Source: Bordetella parapertussis (GTDB lineage: Bacteria; Pseudomonadota; Gammaproteobacteria; Burkholderiales; SG8-41). Taken from it: DNA of 37,038 nt. Shown piece by piece: positions 15,494-24,310 of this stretch. The position numbers were made by a program, and so were the translations under genes. Every line of letters starts with the position of its first letter. The first letter of the stretch is position 1. The DNA lies in assembly GCA_945906935.1 (NCBI GenBank), contig CAMDSO010000031.1, forward strand, positions 1 through 37,038, in the 5' to 3' direction. The notes beneath the pieces were generated by a model, which was not told where the DNA came from, did no database searches, and was given only the letters and a program-made list of their open reading frames with translations.

Positions 15494-17293
15494 TCAACGC
15501 AATACCGTGTCGAGGGTCGCCGCGAAACGATCGGCCGGCTGAAATCCAACTACTCGCAACCCCTTCACCTCTTCACCACGCCGGTCAAAAAAGACGATCC
15601 CCGGCGGCCCAAAAAGATCGAAGCGCTTGAGCAGGGCCTTGTGCGCATCCAGGTTTTGCGTCACATCCGCCTGTAGCACCACCATCCCGCTAAGCCGCGA
15701 CTGCACAACGGCGGCGCTGAATGTATCCCGCTCCATTTCCTTGCATGAGACGCACCAGTCGGCATAAAAATCCAGCATGACCGGCTTGCCGGCCGCGGCG
15801 CGCACGGCGCGATCGAGATCTTCAACGCTATCAACGCGCTGAAAATGCATTGCAGGAGCAGCCGCAGCGGCGCCCCCACGCAGGCCGGCCAGCGGTTGCA
15901 GCACGTCACGCCCGCCGGACAGGGCGCCGACGCTCAGGGCAATGCCGGTGATCAATGCCAGAATACCGATGCCCTTGAAGAAACGCCGATAACCCGGCGC
16001 CCCCTGCGGCAGGGGATCCAGCGCGTGCAGATAAACCGCGAACATGATGAACAACGCCGCCCAAGCGAGGAAGTGCAGCATAGGTGTAAGCAAGGGCGAA
16101 ACCAGGAAGATCGCCACCCCCAGCAAGACCACGCCGAAAAATCTTTTCACGGTATCCATCCATGCGCCGGCCTTGGGCAGCAAAGTGCCGGCCGACGCCC
16201 CCACCACCAGCAGCGGCACGCCCATGCCCAGGGCCAGCGCGAACAAAGCGGCGCCACCCAATAGGTAATCGCCCGATTTGCTGATATAGAGCAAGGCGCC
16301 CGCCAGCGGTGCCGCCACACAGGGCCCGACGATCAGCGCCGACAATATGCCCATGCCAAACACGCTGACAAAATGTCCACCGTGCAAACGGTTGCTGGTT
16401 ACCGCCAGCCGGCTCTGTAACGCGCTCGGCAGTTGCAGCTCATAAAAGCCGAACATCGACAGGGAAAGCACCACAAACAGCGCGGCGAAGCTGCCAAGCA
16501 CCCACGGCGTCTGTAAAGCCGCCGACAACATGGTGCCGAGCAACCCAGCGGCAACCCCCGCCAACGCATAGGTCACCGCCATGCCCAGCACATAAGCCAG
16601 CGACAGCGCGAAGCCGCGTGAGCGCGTCAGATGTTCACCGTGCGGCACCAGAATGCCCGAGAGTATCGGGATCATCGGAAAAACGCAGGGCGTCAGTGCC
16701 AGCAACAAACCAAAACCAAAAAATCCCGCGATCAAGGCGAGAATGCTACCCTTGAATAATTCGGCAATCAGAGCGTCTTCGGAGCGCGCTGTCGCCTGCC
16801 CCTTGGCGTCGCCGGGTGCGGTAACGAATGCGCCCGCCCCCGGCGTCTTCGCCGCGCTCGAGAAGCCGCTCAGGCTAATTTCTGCGCGCTGGTCCTGCGG
16901 CGGGTAACACACGCCGAGATCCGCGCAGCCCTGCGACACCACTTTGAGGGAAAAACCCGCTGCGGCAGGGTCTACGCCTTTGAACGGCAGCACCACCAAG
17001 AGCGTGCCGCGATAAATCTGCACGTCGCCGAAGAACTCATCCTTTTTGACCTTGCCGGCCGGTAATTGGGAGGCATCAACGTCAATCGAAGCAGGCTCGG
17101 CGCTGAATTTAAATTTCTCGCGATAGAGGTAATAGCCTGGAGCGATGTCATAACGGACCTCGATCTTGCCAGGCTCCAGCAAGCGCGCCGAAAAACGAAA
17201 CGCCTTTTCCGGCTCGAGCAAATCCTGCGCCTCGCAGCGCACGACGCAGGACAGCAGCAACATCAGAGCAAACAATAGGCTACGCATGGGCAT
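15494..17293 (-). CDS. dsbD: Thiol:disulfide interchange protein DsbD
   Basis: 599 residues from the ATG at 17293, one base after the cutA stop (another ATG lies two codons later). A signal peptide ends near CEA-QD. The alpha domain contains the cysteine pair in SQGCADLGVCYPPQ. The membrane beta domain has its two redox cysteines in LALTPCVFPMIPILSG and ALIVGPCVAAPLAGA, with eight hydrophobic helices. The C-terminal gamma thioredoxin domain has DFYADWCVSCKEMERD. All three cysteine pairs are present, so electrons can pass from cytoplasmic thioredoxin to periplasmic partners. It is grouped with cutA and the tlpA-like gene. Confidence 0.96.
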   Translation of the reverse strand: MPMRSLLFALMLLLSCVVRCEAQDLLEPEKAFRFSARLLEPGKIEVRYDIAPGYYLYREKFKFSAEPASIDVDASQLPAGKVKKDEFFGDVQIYRGTLLVVLPFKGVDPAAAGFSLKVVSQGCADLGVCYPPQDQRAEISLSGFSSAAKTPGAGAFVTAPGDAKGQATARSEDALIAELFKGSILALIAGFFGFGLLLALTPCVFPMIPILSGILVPHGEHLTRSRGFALSLAYVLGMAVTYALAGVAAGLLGTMLSAALQTPWVLGSFAALFVVLSLSMFGFYELQLPSALQSRLAVTSNRLHGGHFVSVFGMGILSALIVGPCVAAPLAGALLYISKSGDYLLGGAALFALALGMGVPLLVVGASAGTLLPKAGAWMDTVKRFFGVVLLGVAIFLVSPLLTPMLHFLAWAALFIMFAVYLHALDPLPQGAPGYRRFFKGIGILALITGIALSVGALSGGRDVLQPLAGLRGGAAAAAPAMHFQRVDSVEDLDRAVRAAAGKPVMLDFYADWCVSCKEMERDTFSAAVVQSRLSGMVVLQADVTQNLDAHKALLKRFDLFGPPGIVFFDRRGEEVKGLRVVGFQPADRFAATLDTVLR

Positions 17294-17294
17294 G

Positions 17295-17624
17295 TTATTC
17301 AGCCTGTTCGGTGACGGTTTGGGTATGTATCCAGCGGAGGAAATCGGGACAGCCACGCTCCACCGGCAAGGCAATGATTTCAGGCAATTCATAGGGATGC
17401 AGGGCGCGGATTGCGGCCTCGACCTCGGCATAGACCTCACTGCGCGTCTTGATCAGCATCGGCACTTCGGTGGCGGTTTCGACCGCGCCTTGCCAGCGGT
17501 ATACGGAAACACACTTCGCAAGCAGGTTGACGCAAGCCGCCAGCCGGCGCTCGATCAGGGCATCGGCAATCCGGCGCGCGACAACGCCATCCGGCGCATT
17601 GGTCAACACGACGATAGCAGCCAT
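17295..17624 (-). CDS. cutA: Divalent cation tolerance protein CutA
   Basis: 109 residues, typical length. Signature residues are LIERRLAACVNL, the aromatic VYRWQG, EVPMLIKTR, and the C-terminal HPYELPEIIALPVERG...FLRWI. Forms stable trimers with a ferredoxin-like fold; linked to copper tolerance in E. coli, though its biochemical role is unclear. It begins 8 bp after the SDR gene and ends one base before dsbD. The cutA-dsbD pairing is widely conserved in proteobacteria. Confidence 0.95.
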   Translation of the reverse strand: MAAIVVLTNAPDGVVARRIADALIERRLAACVNLLAKCVSVYRWQGAVETATEVPMLIKTRSEVYAEVEAAIRALHPYELPEIIALPVERGCPDFLRWIHTQTVTEQAE

Positions 17625-17632
17625 GGCCCGCG

Positions 17633-18508
17633 CTAGACTCCGCCTGCCACCGCAGCGATGCCGTCACGCACCGTCGGATAACACAATTGAAAACCTAACT
17701 CACGCTTGATGCGCTGATTCGACAGGCGACGCGACTCACTCATGAACGAAAGCAACGCAGGCGCTATCCGTGTGCCGGCCTCGGCCCGCGACACCCGCGG
17801 CGGCCGCGGCAGCCCAAAGCGGTCGGCGACCAGATCAAAATAATCACCCATCATTAATACACTGTCGTCGCTGGCGTTATAAATGCGGCACGCCGGGCTG
17901 AATGACAAGGCAGCGACTGCCATGCGCGCAAGGTCGTCGGCGTGAATATGATTGGTAAATGCGTCGTCCTCTGCGCGCAACGCAGGCGTGCCCTCGCGCA
18001 GTCGCTTCAAGGGCAGACGCAACTCCGAATAAATGCCCGGCGCACGCAATACACAAATACCGACGCCGCTACGCTGGCCCCACTGGCGCAGACGGTGCTC
18101 GGCATCAACACGACGTCCGGCGCGTGCTGTTTCGGGCCGTAACGGCTGCGTTTCCTCAACCCATGCGCCATGACAATCACCGTAGACTCCGCTTGTACTG
18201 ATGTAAACCAACTGCTGTGGTAGACTTTCCGCCCTTGCGAGCGCTGCGATCAGGTGCGCGGTGCGGGAGTCGCAAGAACCATGGGAGGGCGGGGGTGCGC
18301 AGTGCAAAACATCGTGTGCAATGCCCGCTAATCCGCGCAAGGTAGACGGCTCGTCCAGATTCCCGGCGATGGGCAGCACACCCAGCGCACGCAAGAGCGG
18401 CACACGCTCCTCACTGTGGGTCAGCGCATAAATGCGATAACGCCTGCGCAACAGCGGCAGCGCGCGCAGCGCAACGTCACCGCATCCGATAATCAGTAGT
18501 CGCCGCAT
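17633..18508 (-). CDS. Atypical SDR / NAD-dependent epimerase-like protein (YeeZ type)
   Basis: 291 residues from the ATG at 18508; the frame extends upstream but into the divergent neighbour. The N-terminal Rossmann motif is LLIIGCGDVALRAL (4-17). The central YISTSGVYGDCHGAWVEE matches extended/atypical SDRs, yet no lysine follows the tyrosine at the canonical YxxxK spacing. A later NHIHADDLARM block is the usual epimerase C-terminal motif. The substrate is unknown; relatives such as YeeZ have no firm assignment. It is first in the cutA-dsbD-tlpA run. A TACAAT box lies eight bases before the ATG on the reverse strand. Confidence 0.78.
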   Translation of the reverse strand: MRRLLIIGCGDVALRALPLLRRRYRIYALTHSEERVPLLRALGVLPIAGNLDEPSTLRGLAGIAHDVLHCAPPPSHGSCDSRTAHLIAALARAESLPQQLVYISTSGVYGDCHGAWVEETQPLRPETARAGRRVDAEHRLRQWGQRSGVGICVLRAPGIYSELRLPLKRLREGTPALRAEDDAFTNHIHADDLARMAVAALSFSPACRIYNASDDSVLMMGDYFDLVADRFGLPRPPRVSRAEAGTRIAPALLSFMSESRRLSNQRIKRELGFQLCYPTVRDGIAAVAGGV

Positions 18509-18555
18509 AGCTGTAAATTGTAACCGAAACCAACCTTCAGCCGCCGTCAGCCACC

Positions 18556-19569
18556 ATGCCAAACCAAGTCACCCTCAAACCGAGTAACCATGTCTTCACC
18601 GCCCGCGCGGGCGAAACCATACTCGATAGCGCGTTGCGCGAAGGGTTCGTCATTTCTTACGGCTGCCGTAACGGCGCCTGCGGCACCTGCAAAGGCAAAT
18701 TACTCTCTGGCGAGGTCGATTACGGCAGCTGCCAGGACAGCGCACTCTCCGCAAAGGAAAAGAGTCAGGGCTACGCCTTGTTCTGCCGCGCGCAACCACT
18801 GGGCGACGTCGTCATCGAATGCCGCGAAGTCGGCGCCACCAAGGACATACAAATTCGTACACTGCCGGCGCGGGTGCAAAAAATGCAGCGCCTCGCCAGC
18901 GATATCATGCTCATTGAACTCAAGCTGCCGGCGGCGGAGCGGCTGCAGTTTCTGGCGGGTCAATATATCGACATTCTGCTGAAGGACGGCAGCCGACGCA
19001 GCTTCTCCATGGCTAACGCGCCGCACAACGACGCCGCCCTGCAGCTGCATATGCGCAACTACGGCGGACCGTTTTCGACCCACGTATTCTCGACGATGAA
19101 AGAGCGTGACATCCTGCGCTTCGAAGGTCCGCTCGGCACCTTTTACATGCGCGACAACACCGAAAAGCCGGCGATACTGCTGGCCAGCGGCACCGGTTTT
19201 GCACCGGTCAAGGCCATGCTCGAACACGCCTTCCACAGCCATTGCACGCGCCCGCTGATCCTCTACTGGGGCGCCCGCAAGCGGGCCGACTTATATATGC
19301 ACGAGCTGGTCGAACAATGGACGCGCAAACACCATCATTTCAAATACGTGCCGGTACTCTCCGAGCCCCTACCCGAAGATGAATGGCAAGGCCGCACCGG
19401 GTTCGTCCATCAGGCGGTGATTGACGACATGGCCGACATGAGCGGCTGCCAGGCCTATGCCTGTGGCGTCCCGGCGATGGTGGAATCGGCACACCGCGAA
19501 TTCGTCGCGCAATGCGGGTTGCCGGAAACCGAGTTTTTCTCCGATGCGTTTACGCCGGCCACGCCCTAG
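18556..19569 (+). CDS. 2Fe-2S/FAD oxidoreductase (CDP-6-deoxy-delta-3,4-glucoseen reductase-like)
   Basis: 337 residues. The N-terminal plant-type ferredoxin domain has the cluster ligands CRNGACGTC (residues 33-41) and a distant fourth cysteine in ALFCRAQ. The FAD domain has SRRSFSMANAP (RxFSxA motif) and YGGPFSTHVF. The NAD(P) domain starts LLASGTGFAPVKAM and ends with the ACGVPAMVESA and EFFSDAF motifs of the ferredoxin-NADP reductase family. Such proteins are routinely annotated as glucoseen reductase or phenol/toluene monooxygenase reductases. No dideoxysugar genes are nearby, so a general electron-transfer role is more likely. It is divergent from the SDR gene, 47 bp away, and converges on hemY with 12 bp between stops. 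Confidence 0.88.
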   Translation: MPNQVTLKPSNHVFTARAGETILDSALREGFVISYGCRNGACGTCKGKLLSGEVDYGSCQDSALSAKEKSQGYALFCRAQPLGDVVIECREVGATKDIQIRTLPARVQKMQRLASDIMLIELKLPAAERLQFLAGQYIDILLKDGSRRSFSMANAPHNDAALQLHMRNYGGPFSTHVFSTMKERDILRFEGPLGTFYMRDNTEKPAILLASGTGFAPVKAMLEHAFHSHCTRPLILYWGARKRADLYMHELVEQWTRKHHHFKYVPVLSEPLPEDEWQGRTGFVHQAVIDDMADMSGCQAYACGVPAMVESAHREFVAQCGLPETEFFSDAFTPATP

Positions 19570-19581
19570 GCGGTAGCAGGC

Positions 19582-20790
19582 TCAGAGGGGCGCCCGTCGG
19601 CGGCCGCCAGAAATCTGCTTTAACTGCGCCACGGCCAGATCAAGACTGGCACGAGAATGCCGCCGCCCCGCATCGGCGTGACCCAGCCCGTCGTGCAATT
19701 CAGCCAGCGCAAGATGCGCAGTCCACGTCGGCTCGAGCGCGACACTGGCGTCGAGATAACTCTGCGCCTTGCCCCACAATTCCTGTTGTGCACATAAGCG
19801 GCCAAGCGTGAGCAGCAACACGCCGTCGCGTGGGTTGGTCTTCAGCCATTTCTCAGCCCGCTCGATACGCCGCACCAGTGCCACGCCGCCGCAATCAGCA
19901 TACAAACCGGCAAGCTCGGAATCCCATTCATGCTCGATCGCCATTTCAATGATCTGGCAGGCCTGCTCACCGCCGCCCAATTCGGCGAAACATCTGGCGG
20001 CCGCCGCCGCGACCTTGGGATCACGTTTCTGGTCAGCCGGAATCTTCTGCCAGTAATCCTCCAGCGCATGGCGGTCAAGCGCGCGCCGCTTGATGATTTC
20101 GATCAACGCATAGCGGCGCAATTGCTCCGCTTGCGCCGCGTCAAACACATGGCGTTTTCTCAACTGCTCGATCAACGGCAGCGTCTGCTCCCAGTTTTTC
20201 GCCAGCTGTTGGGCGCGCAACTCGAGACGCAATCCGGCGGTATGCTTTTCTGGCAGCACCTTCAGGGCGAACAAAGCTTCCTGAAAACGGCGCTGCTCGA
20301 GCAACAGCTCGGCTTCGGCGATGACGCGCATGACGACATCCTCCGGCGCGCGCTCTCTGGCGCGATCGAGATATTCATCGCGCTGATCGTAACGCCGCAG
20401 CGCATGCGCGGCACGCGCCGCCAGCACCGCACCGAGTGCCGGCATTTCGCCCGACTCAATCACCGCCGCGGCAGCCTTTTCAGCGCGTCCATAACGGCCC
20501 TCGAAAAACGCCCGCAGCGCATCAAGCAAGGCGGTGCGCGAATTGTCACGCTGGCGGCGTGCACGATACTCCCGCACGCGAGCCGGCAACTCGATCGCGC
20601 CGAGCACAAATCGCAGCACCAGATAGCCGAGGCCGATCGCCGCCACGCTACCGAATATAAATACGTTTAACGACAGCTCGGCACGATAGGGCGGTGATAC
20701 CACCAGAACGTAACCGGTGTTAAACCGCAAGGCCAGCGCTAGCGCCACCGCCAGCGCGAACAGACCAAGAATCCAGAACAGCCAGCGCAT
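19582..20790 (-). CDS. hemY: HemY-like TPR membrane protein
   Basis: 402 residues. Two transmembrane segments (about 3-21 and 40-62) form the HemY N-terminal domain, followed by TPR-like helical repeats to the end (for example AEKWLKTNPRDGVLLLTLGRLC and SYLDASVALEPTWTAHLALAELH). This is the proteobacterial HemY of the hemCDXY cluster, not protoporphyrinogen oxidase. Its exact function is unsettled; a role in late heme synthesis or scaffolding has been proposed. It begins 8 bp after hemX. Confidence 0.9.
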   Translation of the reverse strand: MRWLFWILGLFALAVALALALRFNTGYVLVVSPPYRAELSLNVFIFGSVAAIGLGYLVLRFVLGAIELPARVREYRARRQRDNSRTALLDALRAFFEGRYGRAEKAAAAVIESGEMPALGAVLAARAAHALRRYDQRDEYLDRARERAPEDVVMRVIAEAELLLEQRRFQEALFALKVLPEKHTAGLRLELRAQQLAKNWEQTLPLIEQLRKRHVFDAAQAEQLRRYALIEIIKRRALDRHALEDYWQKIPADQKRDPKVAAAAARCFAELGGGEQACQIIEMAIEHEWDSELAGLYADCGGVALVRRIERAEKWLKTNPRDGVLLLTLGRLCAQQELWGKAQSYLDASVALEPTWTAHLALAELHDGLGHADAGRRHSRASLDLAVAQLKQISGGRRRAPL

Positions 20791-20798
20791 AAGCGGAC

Positions 20799-21851
20799 TC
20801 AGCGCCGTTCGGCGGCGGCGCGCAGATTGCGCACTGCGTCGAGACTCGCCGTCACATCAGGTGGTTGCAGGTTGGCGGCATTGTCGTGCAACTGGCGCAA
20901 CGCCGTCACCGCAGCGGCGACCGCCTCGCGGCGCACATCGAAATAACGCGCCAGCCAGTCACCGGCGGCCTTGAGGTCGGCGGCGTAACTCTTCTCGTGA
21001 TGTGCCAGCAGCGCGACGCGCGCACCGAGCAGGCGCAAACGCAGATTCTCGCGCAGAAAATACGCCTGCCCGACACTCAGCGGCGCGACGTCGGCGTTGT
21101 CGATTTTTTCGATCCGTACTAACTCCCTGACGTCTTGCCAGAATTCACGCGCAAAGCGCAGCCACGGATTGGCCTCCGGCGGCGGCGCGTTCTTGCGCGC
21201 TGCCGGCGACTCGGAAGGCCGTGCCTCGATCAACAAAGTCAGGCTGTCAATGCTGACGGCCAGCTCGTCGAGACGCGCCGCGATAGCCACGGTATCGGCA
21301 CGCGGCGCCTGCTTGAGGCGCTCAATGTCACGCGCGAGTACGCTGCGCAACGCCACCAGCGGCGGGCGATCAAGTCGTGCCAGCCGCGCATCAACGGATT
21401 GCGCGGTGATCAGGGCGGCGCGCAGATTGCCGCCAAATTGAATCTGCTGATTGGCCGACAGCAACATCTGCTCGAGGTCAGCCAGCAAGGCGTCATCGCG
21501 ACTGCGCGCCAGATCCTGATAGAGGCCTTCAAGTGCCGCCTGTTGCTTCTGCATTTCCTGCTGACGAGCGTCGAGCTGCTCATAGCGGGTCTGGGCGTCG
21601 CGTGTCGTATCGCGTGCCTGCTCGGTCGCGCTGCGGCTCTCGACATCAACTGCCGCCAGCCGGTGCCCCAGCTCCGCCTGCAGGATTTTCATCTGCTGGT
21701 GGTTGTCATACCACTGCACGGCCAGCAGCAATATCGCCGCCGCGGCAATCACGACCGCCGGCTGAATTACGCGTCGTCGCGGGGCTGCACTGGAAGGCGT
21801 GCCTTTGTCCAGTGGTCGCGGCTCGTTGGAATCAGGTGTATTCGTATTCAT
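20799..21851 (-). CDS. hemX: HemX-like membrane protein
   Basis: 350 residues. A cytoplasmic Pro/Ser-rich N terminus is followed by one transmembrane helix (about 30-46), a coiled coil (about 50-115, rich in Glu/Gln/Arg) and a conserved periplasmic domain (YQDLARSRDDALLADLEQMLLSANQQ and later ARYFDVRREAV). The family is often labelled uroporphyrinogen-III C-methyltransferase, but no methyltransferase motif is present, so the label should not be used. It lies between hemD and hemY; the 57-bp gap before it holds a striking direct repeat. Confidence 0.9.
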   Translation of the reverse strand: MNTNTPDSNEPRPLDKGTPSSAAPRRRVIQPAVVIAAAAILLLAVQWYDNHQQMKILQAELGHRLAAVDVESRSATEQARDTTRDAQTRYEQLDARQQEMQKQQAALEGLYQDLARSRDDALLADLEQMLLSANQQIQFGGNLRAALITAQSVDARLARLDRPPLVALRSVLARDIERLKQAPRADTVAIAARLDELAVSIDSLTLLIEARPSESPAARKNAPPPEANPWLRFAREFWQDVRELVRIEKIDNADVAPLSVGQAYFLRENLRLRLLGARVALLAHHEKSYAADLKAAGDWLARYFDVRREAVAAAVTALRQLHDNAANLQPPDVTASLDAVRNLRAAAERR

Positions 21852-21858
21852 GGCAGCG

Positions 21859-21891
21859 ACTGTAAACAGTGGCCGTCGCGGTGTAAACAGT
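21859..21891. repeat. Direct repeat TGTAAACAGT x2 upstream of hemX
   Basis: Perfect 10-bp copies at 21861-21870 and 21882-21891, with starts 21 bp apart (two helical turns). Each contains the dyad TGT-AA-ACA; in the first copy the dyad extends to ACTGT-AA-ACAGT (21859-21870). The repeat ends eight bases before the hemX ATG. The layout resembles a tandem operator, but no regulator is known. Confidence 0.5.
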
Positions 21892-21908
21892 TGTCGACGT
21901 TTGTCATG

Positions 21909-22691
21909 CTAAGACCCCCCCGCAAACCAGCCGGAGAGCCCGGCGAGCAAGCCCTCGTCGCCCTGCGCGGTCAGGCTAACCTGCCGGCAACCCACATCAC
22001 GCGCGGCGGCCTCAATCCGCGCATGCGGCACAAACAACGGCGAACTCAACACATATTCGCGACCGGCCGCACCCAGCAGCGTAAACAGATTGTGCAGCCC
22101 TTCGCTGCTGGTCACCGTCACGGCATCAATCCGTCCCTCGCGCCATGCCGCCAGCACAGGAGCGGGGTCCGCCTGCGGCAGGGCGCGCCGATAACACGCC
22201 ACGTATTCAACCACCGCACCGCGCTCACGCAAGGTGTCACCGAGCAATTCACGTCCACCGTCACCACGAAAAATGACCACCCTTTTGCCGGCAACCGACT
22301 GCATCGCCGGCATTGCCAACAGGCCCTCGCTGTCGAACCGTGCCGGCGCAACGACGTCCGTGACACCGTGACGCGCAAGTTCGCGCTCGCCACCGCGCCC
22401 GATGGTCGCTGCCTGCAAAGCGCCCGGCCAGATGCGGCGCGCCTTAATGGCGATCAGAGCCGCACGCGCGGCATTCGGGCTGATAAAAACCGCGCTGTCG
22501 TAGCTGTCCAGCCGGTCGACGACGGCGTCCAGCGCCGCAGGATCGGCCGGTGGCAAAATTTCGATCGTCGGAAAAAGTATGACGCGCGCACCGGCGGTAA
22601 CCAGCGCCGCGCTCAAGCGTTCGGTCTGCTGCAAGGGGCGTGTGATCACCACGCCTTTATCCGCGAGCGGTGCGCTCCCGGTCGCCATCAT
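21909..22691 (-). CDS. hemD: Uroporphyrinogen-III synthase
   Basis: 260 residues. Closes hydroxymethylbilane into uroporphyrinogen III. The family is poorly conserved, but the pattern is clear: [14 protein letters not shown] near the N terminus, [40 protein letters not shown], then [22 protein letters not shown] and [13 protein letters not shown]. The start ATG overlaps the hemC stop (ATGA), so the two are translationally coupled. Confidence 0.94.
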   Translation of the reverse strand: MMATGSAPLADKGVVITRPLQQTERLSAALVTAGARVILFPTIEILPPADPAALDAVVDRLDSYDSAVFISPNAARAALIAIKARRIWPGALQAATIGRGGERELARHGVTDVVAPARFDSEGLLAMPAMQSVAGKRVVIFRGDGGRELLGDTLRERGAVVEYVACYRRALPQADPAPVLAAWREGRIDAVTVTSSEGLHNLFTLLGAAGREYVLSSPLFVPHARIEAAARDVGCRQVSLTAQGDEGLLAGLSGWFAGGS

Positions 22692-23665
22692 GCACCGATT
22701 GCGGCCAATATCTCCGCGGCGCCCTGCGTCAACAAACGGCGCGCCAGCTCGCTGCCCAGCGCCTCCGGATCAGCGGCATCCCCGGTTAATTCGTCGCGCA
22801 CGATCTGCGAACCATCGCGCTGTGCCACAAAAGCACGTAAACGCAGATTGCCGCCCTCGTTCTGCGCATAGGCACCCAGCGGCAACTGGCAGCTGCCGGA
22901 GAGCGCGCGGCTCAAGGCCCGCTCGGCGCGCACACACGCCGCGGTGGCCTCGTGATTCAAGACGCCAAACAGCGCCAGCAAATCGGTACGGTCAGCGCAA
23001 ATTTCGATCCCCAACGCGCCCTGCCCCGGCGCCGGCAGACTTTGTTCCGGCGGCATCACGGCGGCGATACGCTCGGCTAGACCGAGGCGCTTGAGGCCCG
23101 CGGCAGCAAGAATAATCGCGGCATATCCGCCATCGTCGAGTTTTTTCAGCCGCGTCTGCAAATTGCCGCGCAGCGGCTCGACCACCAGATGCGGATAGCG
23201 CCCACGCAACTGGCTTTCGCGCCGCTGGCTGGAGGTACCGACGACACTGCCGGCTGGTAACGCATCCAGACTGGAATAACGATTGGACACCAGCGCATCA
23301 CGCGGATCCTCACGTTCGCTGATGGCGGCCATGACAAAACCCTCGGGCAGCACCATCGGCACGTCTTTCATCGAATGCACGGCGAGATCAGCGCGGCCTT
23401 CGACCAATGCATCTTCGAGTTCTTTGACAAACAAACCCTTGCCACCGATCTTGTCGAGGGCCTTGTCGAGTATGCGGTCACCCTTGGTCGTCATGCCCAG
23501 GATGCTGACGGCACAGTGCGGAAAGAGCGCTGAAAGCCGCGCCTGCACGTGGCGCGCCTGCCACAGGGCGAGCGCACTTTCGCGCGAGGCAATCACCAGC
23601 CGCGTGGGCGGCACAACGTCCTGTAGGAGGGAATTTGGGTTCACGCGGGGTTCACGATCAGTCAT
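22688..23665 (-). CDS. hemC: Hydroxymethylbilane synthase (porphobilinogen deaminase)
   Basis: 325 residues from the ATG at 23665 ([10 protein letters not shown]). An upstream in-frame ATG at 23755 would add 30 residues not found in the family. Condenses four porphobilinogen molecules. Visible are [14 protein letters not shown], the [18 protein letters not shown] loop, [33 protein letters not shown] and [11 protein letters not shown]. The dipyrromethane-cofactor cysteine is C259 in [12 protein letters not shown]. On the reverse strand TGCTAAACT (23715-23723) could be an extended -10 for an internal promoter. Confidence 0.97.
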   Translation of the reverse strand: MTDREPRVNPNSLLQDVVPPTRLVIASRESALALWQARHVQARLSALFPHCAVSILGMTTKGDRILDKALDKIGGKGLFVKELEDALVEGRADLAVHSMKDVPMVLPEGFVMAAISEREDPRDALVSNRYSSLDALPAGSVVGTSSQRRESQLRGRYPHLVVEPLRGNLQTRLKKLDDGGYAAIILAAAGLKRLGLAERIAAVMPPEQSLPAPGQGALGIEICADRTDLLALFGVLNHEATAACVRAERALSRALSGSCQLPLGAYAQNEGGNLRLRAFVAQRDGSQIVRDELTGDAADPEALGSELARRLLTQGAAEILAAIGA

Positions 23666-23761
23666 AAAAATCGACAATATCAGCGCAGAAAGCGCGGCGC
23701 CAGCAGAGCGGCAAAGTTTAGCATGCGGGTATCCGCCACCATCGGCGATGACCATGACGAA

Positions 23762-24310
23762 TCAATAACATTCAAAAACCGCCCCCTCCCGCTTGCGTTT
23801 GACCGCCTCGGCATAGGACGCCATTTCAAAATTGACAAAGATCAAGTCCTTGCCACGGTAAGCGGCAATCTGCGCCGCCTCGTCCTTCCAGCGCAGCGCC
23901 TCGCCGACCGGCACCGCCAGCGGCGCACCATTACGCACACGCAGGTGAGCCACCACGAGATCGTAGAACTGCACCTCCGCACTCATCGAAAATTGATAGA
24001 GACGGCCATGCAAAAAATGCAGCCGGACTTCGCGCAGCGCCACGCCATCGATTTTTTCATCGTGGGAAACACAAGCGATATCAGCCTGTGCATCCTCGCG
24101 TCGCATGCAACCGTAGCCGCGACGACCAAGGTCGGGTTTATCGCCACTCATGTGCGCCAGCGAGGCGCTGATATCGCGAAAGTCGAGGTCGCGCTCGAGC
24201 CTGGCAAAACTCGCGCCGAGCCGAATATCCAGCAAAGCGCCGAGCGTATCGGCTGCGACCACCTGGGGGGCCAGCAAGACCAACAGCGCACACAGCGCGA
24301 GCCGGGTCAC
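23762..24310 (-). CDS. Exported protein of unknown function coupled to algR
   Basis: 182 residues from a GTG start overlapping the algR stop (GTGA). A classic signal peptide (LALCALLVLLAPQVVAA, cleavage near residue 20) predicts a periplasmic protein. Three cysteines remain in the mature part (68, 80 and 181); C68 and C80 flank a short acidic/basic segment and could form a disulfide. The rest mixes strands and helices (REVRLHFLHGRLYQFSMS, LIFVNFEMASYAEAVKRKR). I recognise no family. Its position between the response regulator and hemC, with tight overlap, suggests co-expression with the sensor system. Confidence 0.75.
   Translation of the reverse strand: MTRLALCALLVLLAPQVVAADTLGALLDIRLGASFARLERDLDFRDISASLAHMSGDKPDLGRRGYGCMRREDAQADIACVSHDEKIDGVALREVRLHFLHGRLYQFSMSAEVQFYDLVVAHLRVRNGAPLAVPVGEALRWKDEAAQIAAYRGKDLIFVNFEMASYAEAVKRKREGAVFECY

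Noticed and set aside
20799-21851. Calling HemX a uroporphyrinogen-III methyltransferase
   Set aside because: The protein has one membrane helix and a coiled coil but none of the SUMT SAM-binding motifs.
21135-22871. 578-codon forward frame across hemX, hemD and hemC
   Set aside because: It runs antisense to three conserved genes; the translated sequence is Arg/Gln/His-rich with no domain pattern.
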